This document shows positions 12,001 through 24,500 of a stretch of DNA of 64,000 nt, piece after piece. Origin of the DNA: Micromussa lordhowensis. Taxonomy: Eukaryota; Cnidaria; Anthozoa; Scleractinia; Lobophylliidae. Under the pieces are notes generated by a model. That model was not told where the DNA came from. It worked only from the letters and a program-made list of their open reading frames with translations, and searched no databases. Location of the stretch: the NCBI GenBank assembly GCA_964020085.1, contig OZ026601.1, forward strand, positions 1,823,501 to 1,887,500, read 5' to 3'. The position numbers were made by a program, and so were the translations under genes. Within the stretch, counting starts at the first letter, position 1; the number at the start of each line of letters is the position of its first letter.

Positions 12001-12909
12001 GATGGTGAACATTCTTCTTATGAGGATGGTGGTGTCTATGAAAATGATGTTTGAATGGGTTATGATGATGATGGTGGTGATGATTGTGGTGCTTGATTTT
12101 TCCATCATGGTGATGGCGAAGGTGTGGATGATGATGGTGGTGAAGATGATGATGATGAAGATGATGATGATGAGGAGGATGATGGTGGTGGTAGTGGTGA
12201 TAGTGATGATGGTGGAAAATCTTATGTACCAACTTTTTCTTGAGGTCAACCCCCTTTGCTTTAAAACCTGGGAGGAAAAAACACACAGTAAAGTCAATGA
12301 TTGAAAACATTTTAGGACTCATGTGGATAAGGTTTTCTGGAGAGGCTTCTTGAAACCCTTTAATCACTTGCAAGGTTCTCTTCCAACAGCTTGAAAACTC
12401 AGAAACCACCTCGAATATATCAGGGTATGCATAAAATATGTGAACTTATAAAACCAAAGAGCGTAAAGGCAACAATGTTGGCACGGTAACTGACTCTATA
12501 GACTGCAGTGATTATTACAATGGTCTGCAAGGCAATATTTTACAAGTCTTCTCCAGCTTTCGCGTTTTGTAGCACATTATTTCTTGAAGATGATTTTGTG
12601 ATCAACATTGGCAAGTACTACCAGCCAACTAAGCAGGATTTATTGCTACAGATTCGTGAGGGTTTAATCAAGGATTTAAACAGCTGAATTAAACTCAGAA
12701 TTATTTTCTATGTTAAAGTTCAGGAAATGCTGTCCCATCTCACGAAAAGATAACTAGCTTAGGTTCTCGCTAGACGGTTTGTTTAACATGAGGTCACTCA
12801 TAAACACATAAATCGATTATTTCAAGTTAAACACCATACCTTTACCTCCGCCTCTAACGTTATAAAGTAGGGCGCCAAACACCAGCAGCAAAGCCAAAGC
12901 AACTCTCAT
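9004..12909 (-). CDS. Secreted His-rich / acidic protein locus
   Basis: Exon 1 (12909-12846, or to 12840 with an alternative in-phase donor) encodes a signal peptide, MRVALALLLVFGALLYNVRG. Exon 2 (12267-11737) encodes 177 residues with about 60 histidines, many in runs of 3-7, ending in an amphipathic Leu-rich segment. Exon 3 (11627-11404 if spliced) is a Ser/Glu/Val linker. Exon 4 (10937-9203) gives 578 residues rich in Asp, Glu, Ser, Asn, Gln and Gly, with N-glycosylation sequons and no cysteine. Exon 5 (9080-9004) ends at TAA. Phases agree at every junction (1, 1, 0, 1), giving about 876 residues. The weakest link is the exon 3 donor, GCA|GTAAAT, so the acidic exons could belong to a separate gene. 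The composition suggests an extracellular metal- or mineral-binding disordered protein, comparable in style to acidic coral skeletal-matrix proteins. That role is an inference and no named family was recognised. Confidence 0.65.
11344..12909 (-). CDS. Short isoform: His-rich protein, hydrophobic tail
   Basis: If exon 3 is read through instead of being spliced at 11404, the frame continues from 11627 to a TGA at 11344-11346 and ends in a hydrophobic tail, NIFYLIIAVFIADIKFVV. The product would be about 291 residues: signal peptide, His-rich region, linker and a C-terminal membrane or GPI-signal-like segment. Exon 2 is 531 bases with phase 1 at both ends, so it can be skipped without shifting the frame. 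Which forms exist cannot be told from the genome alone. Confidence 0.55.
12060..12240. repeat. Trinucleotide-rich ATG/GTG tract (His codons)
   Basis: The plus strand is a degenerate run of GATGATGGTGGTGATG units, which reads as CAC/CAT histidine codons on the minus strand inside exon 2 of the secreted protein locus. The tract is prone to slippage, so repeat length could vary between alleles or be mis-assembled. Confidence 0.8.
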
Positions 12910-13278
12910 TTTGCCGGCGCTTCAGGCCTTATTTCAGTTTCAAGTGTTTCAATGTCAATCCTTACAATTAATCGCCTATTCGCTTATCACGTTGGCATCT
13001 CTTGTATTCTTTTAGAAATGCATTCAAAACATGGAATTTAGGTTTATCAGTGACTGGTGGAAATTGAAAAACAATAACAGGTAAGGCGAACTTTATCCAA
13101 AATAAGGGTACTGGCAAATTCAGGGTTTTTGGACTTGAAATGGACTGTGACTATAATCAGAGATTTCTTCGCTTATAACTATGACAAAAGCTGGTGTCTT
13201 TCTGATCTTTCTTTTCTTTGTACTAAATGACGTGACAAAACATTTCCAACAACACTACTGATAAGCCTTTAAGGTCTT

Positions 13279-13559
13279 GTCCGCGCTACGCCGGACGAAT
13301 TTGAAAACGGAGCTTTATTTCTTTAGTTAACCCTTCCATCCACACTTATCCGTTACGAAAACGGAGCTTTTTGAACACGCTCTTCAAACCGGAGGAACTT
13401 GACAACGCCGGCTTTGCGTTTTAGTATGGAGGAATACGTTTTGAAAACGAAGCTTTTCGTAAACGATGACGTTCCTATAATCATGATGTTTTACTCAAGC
13501 ACAAATGCAAAATGACCGGTGATTGATGCGTTTTCAAATTCTTCCGACGTAGTGTGAAC
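13279..13559. mobile_element. 281-bp MITE
   Basis: The left end reads GTCCGCGCTACGCCGGACGA and continues into AATTTGAAAAC. The right end, reverse-complemented, reads GTTCACACTACGTCGGAAGA and continues the same way. Internal copies of GAAAACGGAGCTTTT and AAAACGAAGCTTTTCG repeat between them. No ORF. Confidence 0.7.
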
Positions 13560-14404
13560 CGAAATTGACAGGAACAAACGTTGATTCTGATAATGATTCA
13601 ATCGATCAAGTTGCCATTACTCTTCTGAACCCTAGACATTTTAGAGGACAATCGGTGAATTAAGTTCGTTTCTCGATAAATCTTCCCCGAAAGCATCACA
13701 AGAGTTCCTGATTTTATTATTCAATCAAGGGGCGCTTTCCATTCGACCAAAAAGTCCGCTTTAAATCTCTGGAATCCTGGGTCGAATGGAACAAAATTTT
13801 CCGATTGACTGCACCAGAGTGGAAAACGATGATAAGCCTAACTTTTGTTCACTTGGAATTTTTCGATGACTTCATGTTTTAAATCGCATTAGCTGTACTG
13901 AACACTGACAAGTCATCATTGTGCCTTCTTATAGACCACAACAGCAGAGACCTTATACAGACCACAACGGCAGCCATAAAGTCGCAAGACAAAGGGTTTG
14001 ATGAGTCGAACAATAGCTTTGCACCAGGCCCTCGAGTATAAATAAAGTTTTCAGTTTTCAATTTTGCACGCGTTTTAAATCTTTGTACATTTCGAAGGCA
14101 ACCTATGCATATTTTTCATTGGAATTGAACGCTTTCTTGACAAATTTGGCTGAGCTAGTATTTGTCGACCAAAAAGTGGCAAGATTCCAAGGTAAAATAA
14201 TGATCCATTTTTGAATAGGCCCTCGCCTTCATCCTTGCGTAAGATGCCCATTTCGCTGTGATCGCGTCCAAAAGAACCATCACAGAATAGAAAATTGCGA
14301 ATTATCCGAAAAAGAGGACAACAATTTCTGAATCTCCTAGAACTTTTCCCTGGAAATCTCCGTACCATTTGACCCCGTTTCGAAAATTTGGCGCTCAAGA
14401 AGTC

Positions 14405-14486
14405 GATCCCAGGCTCTCTCTCCTTTATCTCCCTTGCCGTGGAGAAGAAAAGGGAGGAAAGAAGAGAGAGCCTGGGAGCGAGGTTG
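14405..14486. repeat. Hairpin related to the 1604-1660 element
   Basis: CCCAGGCTCTCTCTCC near 14408 pairs with GAGAGAGCCTGGGAGCGAGG near 14464-14483 around a short purine-rich loop. The terminal CGAGGTTG matches the palindromic element at 1604-1660, so it is probably a diverged or imperfect member of that family. Confidence 0.6.
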
Positions 14487-15456
14487 TAACATCACTGGCA
14501 ATAAACTGGTATCTCACAACATTCTAGACTCAAATAACGAGGATGCTTCAATTCTCTGATCCCTTAAAATTAGCTTCTTACTCAATTTTTGGAGGGACGG
14601 TATGATGCAAAGAAATAATATAAAGAAATGTGTACTTGGTCCATGGTTTTCCCCATTATTGTTTAATATTATATGAGAAAAACCCACCACGAGAAAAGTT
14701 TTTGTATGATACCGGGACAACGCGGGGGGAGGGGGACAAATATAATAGTCGATCCTTACTTTTGTACATGTACTCCAGCGACAAATGCAATGAAAACGAG
14801 GCCACACCAACGATCGCATCCAGGCTACGACCGCCGCGACAATAAAGCAAAAATCAACAACAGAGCGGATAAAAACTGATGTGGATTTCCTATCAGTTCA
14901 AGAGCCTCTTACATTTATCATTAATTAAGACAATAATCTTCGGAGATTTTGCCCCAGTATTATTGGAATTTTCTTTTGAAACGATATTCCACAACTTATA
15001 AGAGACAAACCATCGAAAAAAATGTTCATAAAAGCACTTTCACGCTGGTACCTTGCTCAATACTAATGTTACCGTATCTGTTTTATAACTTACTATGCTA
15101 TTTTTGGCATTTTTTTTCCCTTCACTTTTTATTTAAAAATCTCAAATTCTTGTTCATACTTAAACATCAAGGGGCACAATATTAGTTTACCTAGACGTGC
15201 CCTCTCCTCTCCTTCCAATATTCTGTGTAATGTAATTTATGTGTTATAATGCTACCGTTTTTGTAAAGCTATACTTAAATATTTATTGTATCAGCTAGGG
15301 ATTGGAGGAATAAATAAATGAAATGAATGAAAAAAAAAATTAAGACAAGATATACCGCACAAATAATGTCGCGAGTGTAATCATATTTCCGCCTTTATAT
15401 CCACTATTCGGTTTCAGTATTATCACGCTAATCTTGCGTGCATTATCGTGCCTTAA

Positions 15457-15865
15457 GGCGGGGGTAAACCCGAAAGCCGTATTTTGGCTGGGTATTATGT
15501 TTTTAATGCAAATATCTCGTTTACGTTTCAAGCAATCAAGAATCTCTATGCTCATCTCACATAGCTATGTTTTGGGTTGTTTTGTAAATTTTTTGGTGAT
15601 TTTTAGGTATATTTGGAGAGAAATAGTTTTTCTCAAAGGATTAGTAAAATTGATGGAAATAGGAAATTTTGAAGATTTGTTGTTGTTTCAAAATTAGAGT
15701 TTGAAATTAAAAATTGGTACATACACTCCAAACAGTTGCCCAACAACCTGGGGTGCCATTGTGCGGTCGGGCAACTGTCTGGTGGTGTTCCATAACCCTT
15801 TTTTTCCCTTTCAACCTCTCTTTAAACTTACCAAAATTTCACTTAAATTCACCTTTACCCCCGCC
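15457..15865. mobile_element. 409-bp MITE flanked by TTAA
   Basis: GGCGGGGGTAAA at the left end and its exact complement TTTACCCCCGCC at the right end are both flanked by TTAA (15453-15456 and 15866-15869). A TTAA duplication is the hallmark of piggyBac-type transposition. A TTA duplication of a Harbinger-type element cannot be excluded. The interior is AT-rich and has no transposase. Confidence 0.7.
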
Positions 15866-18625
15866 TTAAAAAATGTGTTATGCTCTCTAATGGAATGCTC
15901 GGGTTGTAAAAATATTTTCATAGCCAATTAAGCAGGAAGCATAAATAAATGCTGAACTTAAATGAGATTTAGCTAAAGAAAAAAGTATCAATGGACCTCT
16001 CTCTTGTGTAGCAGCAAGCAAGATAACACGAAATCGCTAGTGGGCTGGGAAATCTGAGCCAAGTGCCAACAGCTTCTTTTCAAGTTGGCAGTTCAGGCAA
16101 CCCTCCCACCAAGATATATAGTCTATATACGGTATGCTTTTGCTCTTGAAAGATTCTTCCGGGTAAATCTTTTGTGCGTGAGTCATGCTGCTTTCGTATT
16201 TTTGAAGATAATCTCGATAGAATGCAACAGGCTAACTTGAAAAATTTCAGAAATTAAAAAACAACTGATATGGATGAGTTCTGCTATCTCATGTTTTTCC
16301 TGTGTTTTATTCAGGTTATGCTGATATCACTAGTTTGTTTATTTGGATTATGTCTGTTTGTAGATACATTCAACATTCAGTTCGGCCTTGCGAATGTTAA
16401 AATTTGTCAATCTTAAGTGCGTATTTATGTGCGTGTATGTGACAAAGATATATTTTTGTGTCGATAAATTTGATCAAGTATTAATTAATTCAACATGACA
16501 AGAAAGTCCACTAGTTCAAGTGGAGGTCTTTGTATTGGGTGATTATCCTGCGCATGTACTGGCGCCAACTTAAAACTTTGTTTTGAATGTTGGACTGATA
16601 AGGACAAAACTTAATTACTAATATCATTGACTTTTAAGGAATTTAACATCTAACATTCCTTGAAACGTTTTTACATAAACATGACTTGTATAAGTACAGC
16701 TTGTCAATCGACAGAAGAGAGAGACTATTTAGTCCTTAAAGGGTTGAATTAAAGGAGCACTGTGCATTCGTTAATTACACTTTGGGCCACACTTATTCTA
16801 AGTTGAACAACATGGTCAAAACAAGATATGATTGATCATCGCAGTATGATAGATTCATTTGTATAGTCAAAACAAATAAAAATAGACCCTGCTGAGATTA
16901 CCAGGGCACCCAGGTCAGAAGTTCTCACATTCTCACAACAGATGTTTATCTGGCATGTGAAGATTGTGCACAGTTTTTTTCGCTAACACAGCAGTACAAG
17001 TGAAAAACACATGAAATATTTTTTTCCACACAAAATATTGCAGGTTGCTCTTCTTCTCTCCGCAGTGTCTTGGAAATTGAAGTCTGATTTCTTATATAGT
17101 TTTCCGTTTACCTCAGTCTACAATAACAAGAGACCATGATATGTAAGATATTAAAAGGTCACAGAATGTGATACAGTCAAGTTCTCCTGGGCTCCCTACA
17201 GAGTAACCTGCGATAAGAATGCCTGATCGCAGTTTCCCTGCAGAGCGTCTCATTTTGTCCCTTCGTGAGCTGTAGCCGGTTCGTGAATGTTTCCGAGTGT
17301 CTGTTAACCATTAAGGACAATTTACATTTTAAATCTTCATGTTTTGAGCAGGCTTTGCGGCTTTTTTACAAGGAGAGCTAGACGCGAAACTCGCCATTTT
17401 CAGCCAGGCCGCCACCATTTTTGTCCGGCGGCCGCTCAAGAAATGTTAGCCTACGTAGGAGACGTTTCCAAAAAAGCACGCGAAGGGAACGAAACTGCGA
17501 GCGAGTGTGAAAACTAAGGAGCAGGGGGAGGAGGTGAGGAGAGCGATTCCTTTTCTCCCTACCCCTCCCCCTTCTCGCTCACCCCTCCCACTTCTCCCCA
17601 AACTTTTTGCTCACCCCAGGCTCCCTCCTTCGCTCGCCCGCTTGCTCGCTCGCTTGTTGGAAACTGAAACTTTTAAGGAAACTGAAAACGGCTGCTACGC
17701 AGACTAAGAAATGTGGACTTTTTCCCCTCGCAAAGCAATTCCCCTTCTAGCTCGACGACAGAGGACGGCTCGTGGTCTCAAATAAAATGCGCCTTGACTA
17801 CGCGTTTCGCAGTAATTATGGTTTGGCCGTGAAAGAAATGCAACAAAAGGTCCAAAAGCAAAACCTTCAACGAGCTCACTTTCCTGAAAATTATTTTCGG
17901 TATAAACAGAGTAAAAGTTCTATCTGGGATCCTTTGCCAGAACTGTCTATATCCCGCCAAGCATTCTGTGAAAAATCTTGAGGCTGGATTAGCCTGGATT
18001 AGTAGTCAGTGCCTGATTCAACAGCAGCTTTGATGTTACGCAACGAGCGCTTTTAAGAGTTGGGAAATTCACTTTAACCCTAAATAAATAGAGTATTTAA
18101 TGTAGAAAAAAACTTCACTTACCTCAACGTTGGGTTATCTTCAAGGTATGTTTTTCTTCAGGCAATTTGGGCGTAAATTGTGTCTATTTTAGACGGGTTT
18201 CGTTTGTGACTTATGGGGATGTCGTTGACTGGGTTCGACACGGCAAAGTCGCCGGTTGCTCCAGTTACCGGACCCATCTAAACTAGATAACATGAATTTG
18301 CCCCCAAATTACATAAAAGGTACAAAGGCAACCCTTCGCTGAGGCAAGCGAAGTTTATTTCAACAATGATAGCTTTATTTTAGCATATTTAGGACTAATG
18401 TGAATTTCCCTGACAAAGTCAGTATAACGTACTCCTTACGTAACTTCAAATCAACAGTCGTATTCTAAGCTGACCAAATTTTTTTGTCAAATATATTCTC
18501 CAGGAAGGTTCCTTGTTGGGAGTGAATTAAAGGAGCTTGGACTCAGGAACGTTTTGGTTCTTGGTTTTCACACTAATAGTCAAAAGAATTATTTTACTTA
18601 GCTTCTCCTTTTTCGTGAGTGTAGA

Positions 18626-18731
18626 TAGCCTGCGAAAACAGCCCGGTCCTTCTTCGCTCCCGGCCCGAGTGGCGAGTCGCGAAACGCCACTCGGGCCGGG
18701 AGCGAAGAAGGACGGCTGTTTTCGCAGGCTA
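18626..18731. mobile_element. 106-bp near-perfect palindrome with 9-bp TSD
   Basis: TAGCCTGCGAAAACAGCC opens the element and its complement GGCTGTTTTCGCAGGCTA closes it, with almost complete pairing through CTTCGCTCCCGGCCCGAGTG. GAGTGTAGA flanks both sides exactly (18617-18625 and 18732-18740). The near identity of the arms suggests a recent insertion, and the 9-bp duplication suggests Mutator-like mobilisation. Confidence 0.85.
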
Positions 18732-19219
18732 GAGTGTAGAGCTATACGCGAATTTACGAAAGTCATTTAATATCCTCGTCATGTTGTCCAAATAGTCTAG
18801 CATTAGGAGACGACAGACATTAGTGCCTTAATTAAACCATAATTATATTTCAGTCTGTCTGTGTATGATCTACGCAGTTCAATGTTTGAACTCCAGGTGA
18901 CAGGTTACGTAGCTTAGCGGTAATAATTAGACTTCGTAAAGACCGTTCAAATTAAGCCTACAAGTAAACACTGCACCCCGCACTAAATATAGAAAGTAAA
19001 ATTGTAAACAACATTCCAATGAAGTCAATCAATAAGCCTACGTTTGCTTCATTATAGCAAACATATCAGTGACGTCACCTATTGTTATTAATATGCAAAC
19101 CAGAGAACTATTGGCTGGTGAAACAAAGAATTCTTTTGTTTAACGTTTTGAACATTTAAAAATGACAAAAACAATGTTTGTAAACAAATATCTTCCCTAT
19201 AAAGGCCCATGTGCTTTTG

Positions 19220-19515
19220 ATGTAATATATCAAACACGAGTGACAGTGTTTCATCGGCTATCCAAACACCGAGAAGAGAGTTGAAAATACGACGCGCAGC
19301 GGAGTATTTTTGACGAAATTCGAGGTGTTTGGATAGCCGATGAAACACTGTCTCGAGTGTTTGATATATCTTCTCAATCGAAACAAAAACTAAGGAGCAA
19401 ACGGAGAAGTAAAATCGTCAAAATCTATGCTAATTAGGACCGGGTATCCAAACCTCCGTCACGGTTGAGATTTTCTTTGTTTTTACTTGATGAATTATTA
19501 ATGAGTTTGAGAAGT
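19220..19515. mobile_element. Foldback MITE, copy C
   Basis: It is the inverse orientation of the 5880-6180 element, sharing the palindromic core (19222-19370) and the side segment containing ATGCTAATTAGGACCGGGTA. The two copies are long and close enough to pair as an inverted repeat about 13 kb apart. Confidence 0.75.
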
Positions 19516-21419
19516 TAACATCAAAAGCACATATGGGCCTTTAAAACAAACGTTTGTTCTCATGCAAGCCTCCGACATTGCAGTTTATTTCATCAGTCCG
19601 GTAAAAAGTAAAAATAAGAAGAAACAACAACAAAAACCAGTTGACGGGTCCAAAGTTTGCCTAGGTCGATCCTTCGCTTTCCGTAATCTAAATATTTGCT
19701 CGTTTACCAATGGATAATAAAGCTCGCCTTCCCTTGGTACGGCAACCGAGACCACCAACAACGATGAAGAAAGCTTCAGTCTGTGTTCGCACCAGGCTAA
19801 AACACATTTGTTTCAAAGACTGTGATCAGTCCCTCTATTTTTGGCGTGAAAAAGTAACCCCCTCGAAATCAGTGATTGCCAATTATAAATTGTTTTGTAA
19901 GTACTAAAATAAGCCTTACACCAACAGGCTTGTATTGTTTTTGGCGGGAAAACCGGAAAGAGAACAAATCTCATTGTACTCTGAAAAAGTTCTGTCATGA
20001 CATATAATTATATTAGACTTTATATCGAAACGAGGGCATCAACGTAGTTCAAAAAGGCTATAAAGAAATAAAGCATATATTTTCGTCCATCACAAAATTT
20101 GTGATATTCTTGTTCCACGGCCGTTTTAATTTCAGAAGGAGAAGAAAACAATCGGCAGTTACAAACATTACAAATAGACACTGGGCATGGCCTAAAAACC
20201 TTAACAGTTATTAACTTGACGATTCATATTTTACAACATACATCTTCCATACCCGTGATCTTCCGTCCATTGTTTCAGCTGGGCGGAATTTTTGGCACAA
20301 ACTGAAATTTTGAAGTGTCGTTCAGTAAATATAGTGCGAGTAAGGGGAAAATATCATGGAAGTTGAGGACATGACAAGAACATGAAAGAACTAATAAAAA
20401 TCTTTTTGTTTAGAGCAGGCACGTGGATATTGTGACGTGAAGCCAAATTGAACGGAAAGTACACAAGCTTTCAAACTACTGACATCTACGGCCTTTTCGT
20501 TTGGTTTGTTTGCTTTGCCAGGTTGATGGGGAAAAAAGATGATTGTTCAGTACTTTATGGAACTGACAGGAAATCTGTTACGGTTTATCTTTATGGAAAT
20601 GAACTCTTTTGCAATTGTTAACTAATCCCACGCAAAATGGCTCATATTGTGCCGAGTCATGAAAACTCTTGTTACTTGCGTCATCACGGAGCCACTTCGT
20701 AACAACCTGAATCCGGCGAATAAAAAGATGCTTTTCAGCTCGAGCCATTTTGTACATTTTCCATTTTAAGTTCGTTCTACACGAAACAAAGTATTGTAGT
20801 GGTATTAGTAGCTAGTTCACTATTTATCTGTTGTTTTGAACTTTAGAACAACTTCGCAACTTGTTTTTAACTGCCAACCAGTTCAGATACGGGGATTACA
20901 CAACTCACATTCCAATCTCGAGAATTGAACAATTGTTCACATTTTTTGAACGAGTAAATATTTAGAGTCAGACTTGCGAATTAATTACAATAGTGTATTT
21001 AGAACTTCAGTGTATGCCGAGAATTTTGCGCAACATTTAACAACACTTTATCTCCTTTAGTTGGTTTGCAGTCGTGTTTGGTGAAAGAAAACGTTTCTAC
21101 ATGTTTGATACATGCTTCACTTATGAAACTGGAAAGATCTTGTTTTTGCGTAATCGAGCGGCTACAGTTTGCATTGAAAATATGTCATTTACTGAACACG
21201 AGTTGTATTTAATTAGTTTTGACTCTTTCTGGCCCACTGTTCACTAGAAATTGACTCTTTTAATGCAGTCAAAGTTCTAGAAAAAGTTTAATTTAGGGAA
21301 ACTGTGTTTTTATCTTCAATTAATTGGCGACCTCTTCTCAGCAGATCGGACATACGGTGCTCTTGGTCAAACCTTTTGGTGAGGCATACACGACGAAACA
21401 AAGAGTTGCCACGTTAGCC

Positions 21420-21569
21420 AATCAGCGCTCGCCCCAATGTCATGGCTGAACACACACATAAACCACATTGGTCTAATAAATGATCCTGCGCTAAGAAAAT
21501 CAGCAAATCACTTCACGAAAGAGTGGCGTCAAGTTGATGTTAACTTGTTTTAACAACACCGTTGCAAAA
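21420..21569 (+). promoter_or_regulatory. Probable ZIP gene promoter / 5' UTR
   Basis: CCAATCAG at about 21418-21425 is a CCAAT box in the right place upstream of the ZIP start codon. No TATA box was evident, nor a clear metal-response element of the TGCRCNC form. A short in-frame ATG at 21537 precedes the chosen start at 21570. Confidence 0.35.
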
Positions 21570-24500
21570 ATGCGTTGCAGGAAACTAATTTTACTTCTGT
21601 TTTTAACTTTTTCGTTCTACTCTTTTGTACTGTCGCACGAACTTCCCAAGCAAGGGCATTCTCACTACAGTTTCAAAGTGCTACAAGAAGCTGTCAATGG
21701 CGACTCTCTCATGCCTGATGATGTCGAAAGACTCCTTTCTAAGCTTGGGTTCGGGAACTGTTCCGATGAAAGTGGGAACACGGTGAAAAGAAAGGTACAC
21801 TTTTGCGCTATACAATAGATAGAATAAGTACAATTTTATCTTTGCGGTTGCAAAGTGTACCGATGTTGAAGTTTTGAACATCGTCCTCGATGGTTAACAA
21901 ACGTCATACCATAGCTAGCAGTAATTTTCTTTGTTCCAAAACGCATGCTTTTGAAACGAAACAAGAGAAACAACAAAAAGCAGGAGCGAGAGACAGCTGA
22001 CCCTAACATCATCAGGTTTTCAGCGTAGAACACGACAACTACACTCACTGCTTCGACAAGCACGTGGTTCCCTTTGATTTTGCCTTTACTTTGGTCTTTG
22101 TTCCCTCTGTTAGTGCCTTGATTCGTCAGAGCTCTTCAGTTTCGCTGGATCGTCACCTTCAAATCAGCTAAACGCCACCGACTTTGCACGAGTGAGTCCG
22201 TTGATTGTTTACTGCCTGCTCCCAACGCCTGAAAAGAACCCTGGTCGATGTCAAGTTTCTCCCAAGAACCCAAGCGAACTTTTTCAGTCGTTCGCAAGGA
22301 ATTTCAGTCAACATGGCGATCAGGGAAATATCACTCATGAAGTGTTGGATGCCATTCTTGAGAAAGTCAACGAGACTTTCGAGGCTCTCGGGCAGGATTT
22401 AACCCGAAAAAAGGTAAGAGAAAGTACGAGATTTCAGGGGATCATGTTCGAACAAAAGATACCTAGAAAACTTAATGCTTTTACGCTTAAGCTAATGCTG
22501 TTTTAATATTCTTGTTATAACTCGCTCGTGAGGCGAAATTGTTTCCAACAACCTTCAGTGGAATCACATGACCTCGTAGTTCGTAATGTTTTTGTGACGT
22601 CTATTTGTGTCTTTTGTGATTACAATTTGAGTGCGGAACGACTTAGAGAAGCGCTGTAGTCTTCCATGTTTCCGGTTTCCATTTGACACAAGTCCTAGCT
22701 TAGTTAAAACTATGTCCTACATTTTTTTTTTGCGCCCGTAGCAACCACGTAAAGCTGCAAAATTTGCAAGTTGTTTTGAAAGTCGTCTCACTTCAATAGG
22801 CGGAGCTACAAGAGCGTTAAAAATAATTTAATTATTGGCACTTCTTTGTCTGCGTTTACAATGTGAGCCAGCTAGAGGTTTCATTGTGCGTCTTATTAAC
22901 ATATAATTTATTGACAAATTACTTGAAGCGAAACTTGTGGTGCTGCCTGAGTTGTCTGTGTTCTGATTCACGATTACTGAGCATAAACAACAGCTTCCAT
23001 TATTATAAGAATGAAGTGTCAGTTTACGGCTATGCCAAGAAGTGATAGATAAAAGATAATGTGCTTAGCCTGTAAGAGATAGCGGTAGTAAATAACTTGG
23101 CTTTTAGTTGGAGCTAGGGTCAAGAGAACACAACAGAAGGAATTTGGAAGAAAGTGCATGAGGGCGGCAGGACAGTCATCGGCACTCAACTATGGTCTCT
23201 GTAATGTTCAACCTAATAGTACCTTATCTATATTCCCAGGTTCAAACTCTTTTCATTTGTTTTTATATCAGTGTACATGCTGTGAATTAAATAATAAACA
23301 TAAAAAAAACCTTAGAATGAAGCAATTTTGAGAGATATTATTTTGTGAACTGAAGTGAAGCTGACTCACTTGTAATCCAGATACAGAAACATATCATTGA
23401 GTTACACAGCTGTAGAATGTATACTTTTTGAGTGGGATTTTATAATCAAAGTAATGACGTAGGTAAACTGCCTTTTGTTAAACTTGACAAGTTGTATGAT
23501 TCATCTGCGCACCTTATTACACTTGCTCAACAAGTTTGTATGTCCATCTGTCATTATTGATGCAATGTCGTAGCTCTGAGAAAGTTTCAGTTACTTTTTA
23601 AGTGGGTGTCAGAATGTTTTAGACAAAGGACCAAGGCAGCTTTCGGAGGATGTTCTTAATACTGAACAAGCTGAAACGCTGAAAATAGGATCTCCAAGCA
23701 TCTAGATTTCAAAATTTTCTGGGAGGGGAATGCCCCCAGACCCCGCTCTCTCTAGAGGAGGCTCACACTTTTGGCACTCTAAAAGTAGACTACCCCACGA
23801 CTTTCATATTTGGGATGTCAACTTGAAAAATTATTGACAGCCCTGCATGGGTTCAAATCATTTACTATGCTAAGATCTGTATTAATGTACTGTACTATTG
23901 TTGGCAAAAGAGCTCCTTCTAGTTTTTGAAGGTGGGAATTTTTGTAGCAGAACAAAATGCAGAATATCTTGGATTTTACAAAATAAAATATGAAAAATGT
24001 TAATGAGACTTACTGAAATGTGGTGACAAGTCTCATGTTGAACATTTGCAGTCTAATTAATATAATAGAGCCTTTTTTTCTCTTTTGCTTTTTTAAGATT
24101 AAAATTGTTAATAATTAGACACAACAGTTATTGGTTCAAACCAAGGAGGCATCTGGCCAATCTCTTTATAACCAAAACTTAAGTTAATTTTATTCCAACC
24201 AATAAACAGTTTCTATGAAAAATGGTGGCTTGATTAGGCAATCTGTGCATACCTTTTAATAAAATTTATTCCACAAATATAGTCCTCACGAAAAGAGCAT
24301 TTAAAAGAAAAATTCACAAGTTGCTTCTAACTGTACTTGAGATTGAGGACTATTATGTTGATGCCCGTTCTGTAATAATTTATTGAATTTCAACACAAGT
24401 AATCATTACACCCTATAGCTTCGCATGTAGTCGTATTTTTACTTTACACATTTTAATTTGCTTTACCCTTTTAAAGTGTAAAATTCAAATGATAATAATA

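Larger units (their letters stand above)
12910..21569. other. Gene-free, foldback-rich intergenic region
   Basis: No supportable gene was found between the start of the His/acidic locus and the ZIP transporter. It contains foldback elements at 13279-13559, 14405-14486, 15457-15865, 18626-18731 and 19220-19515, and a GC-rich low-complexity repeat near 17500-17660. The rest is AT-rich sequence with scattered stop codons in all frames. Confidence 0.55.

Noticed and set aside
11888..12304. 138-codon plus-strand ORF made of Met/Val-rich repeats
   Set aside because: It is the antisense of the His codon tract in exon 2; ATG/GTG triplets arise from CAT/CAC on the other strand.
17507..17707. Proline/leucine-rich ORF in a GC-rich patch
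   Set aside because: It reads a low-complexity CTCGCT/CCCTCC repeat with no splice or homology support; probably a dispersed repeat.
23690..23800. GGGAGGGGAATGCCCCCAGA motif region in ZIP intron 2
   Set aside because: It resembles a common dispersed animal repeat, but boundaries and class could not be defined from one copy.
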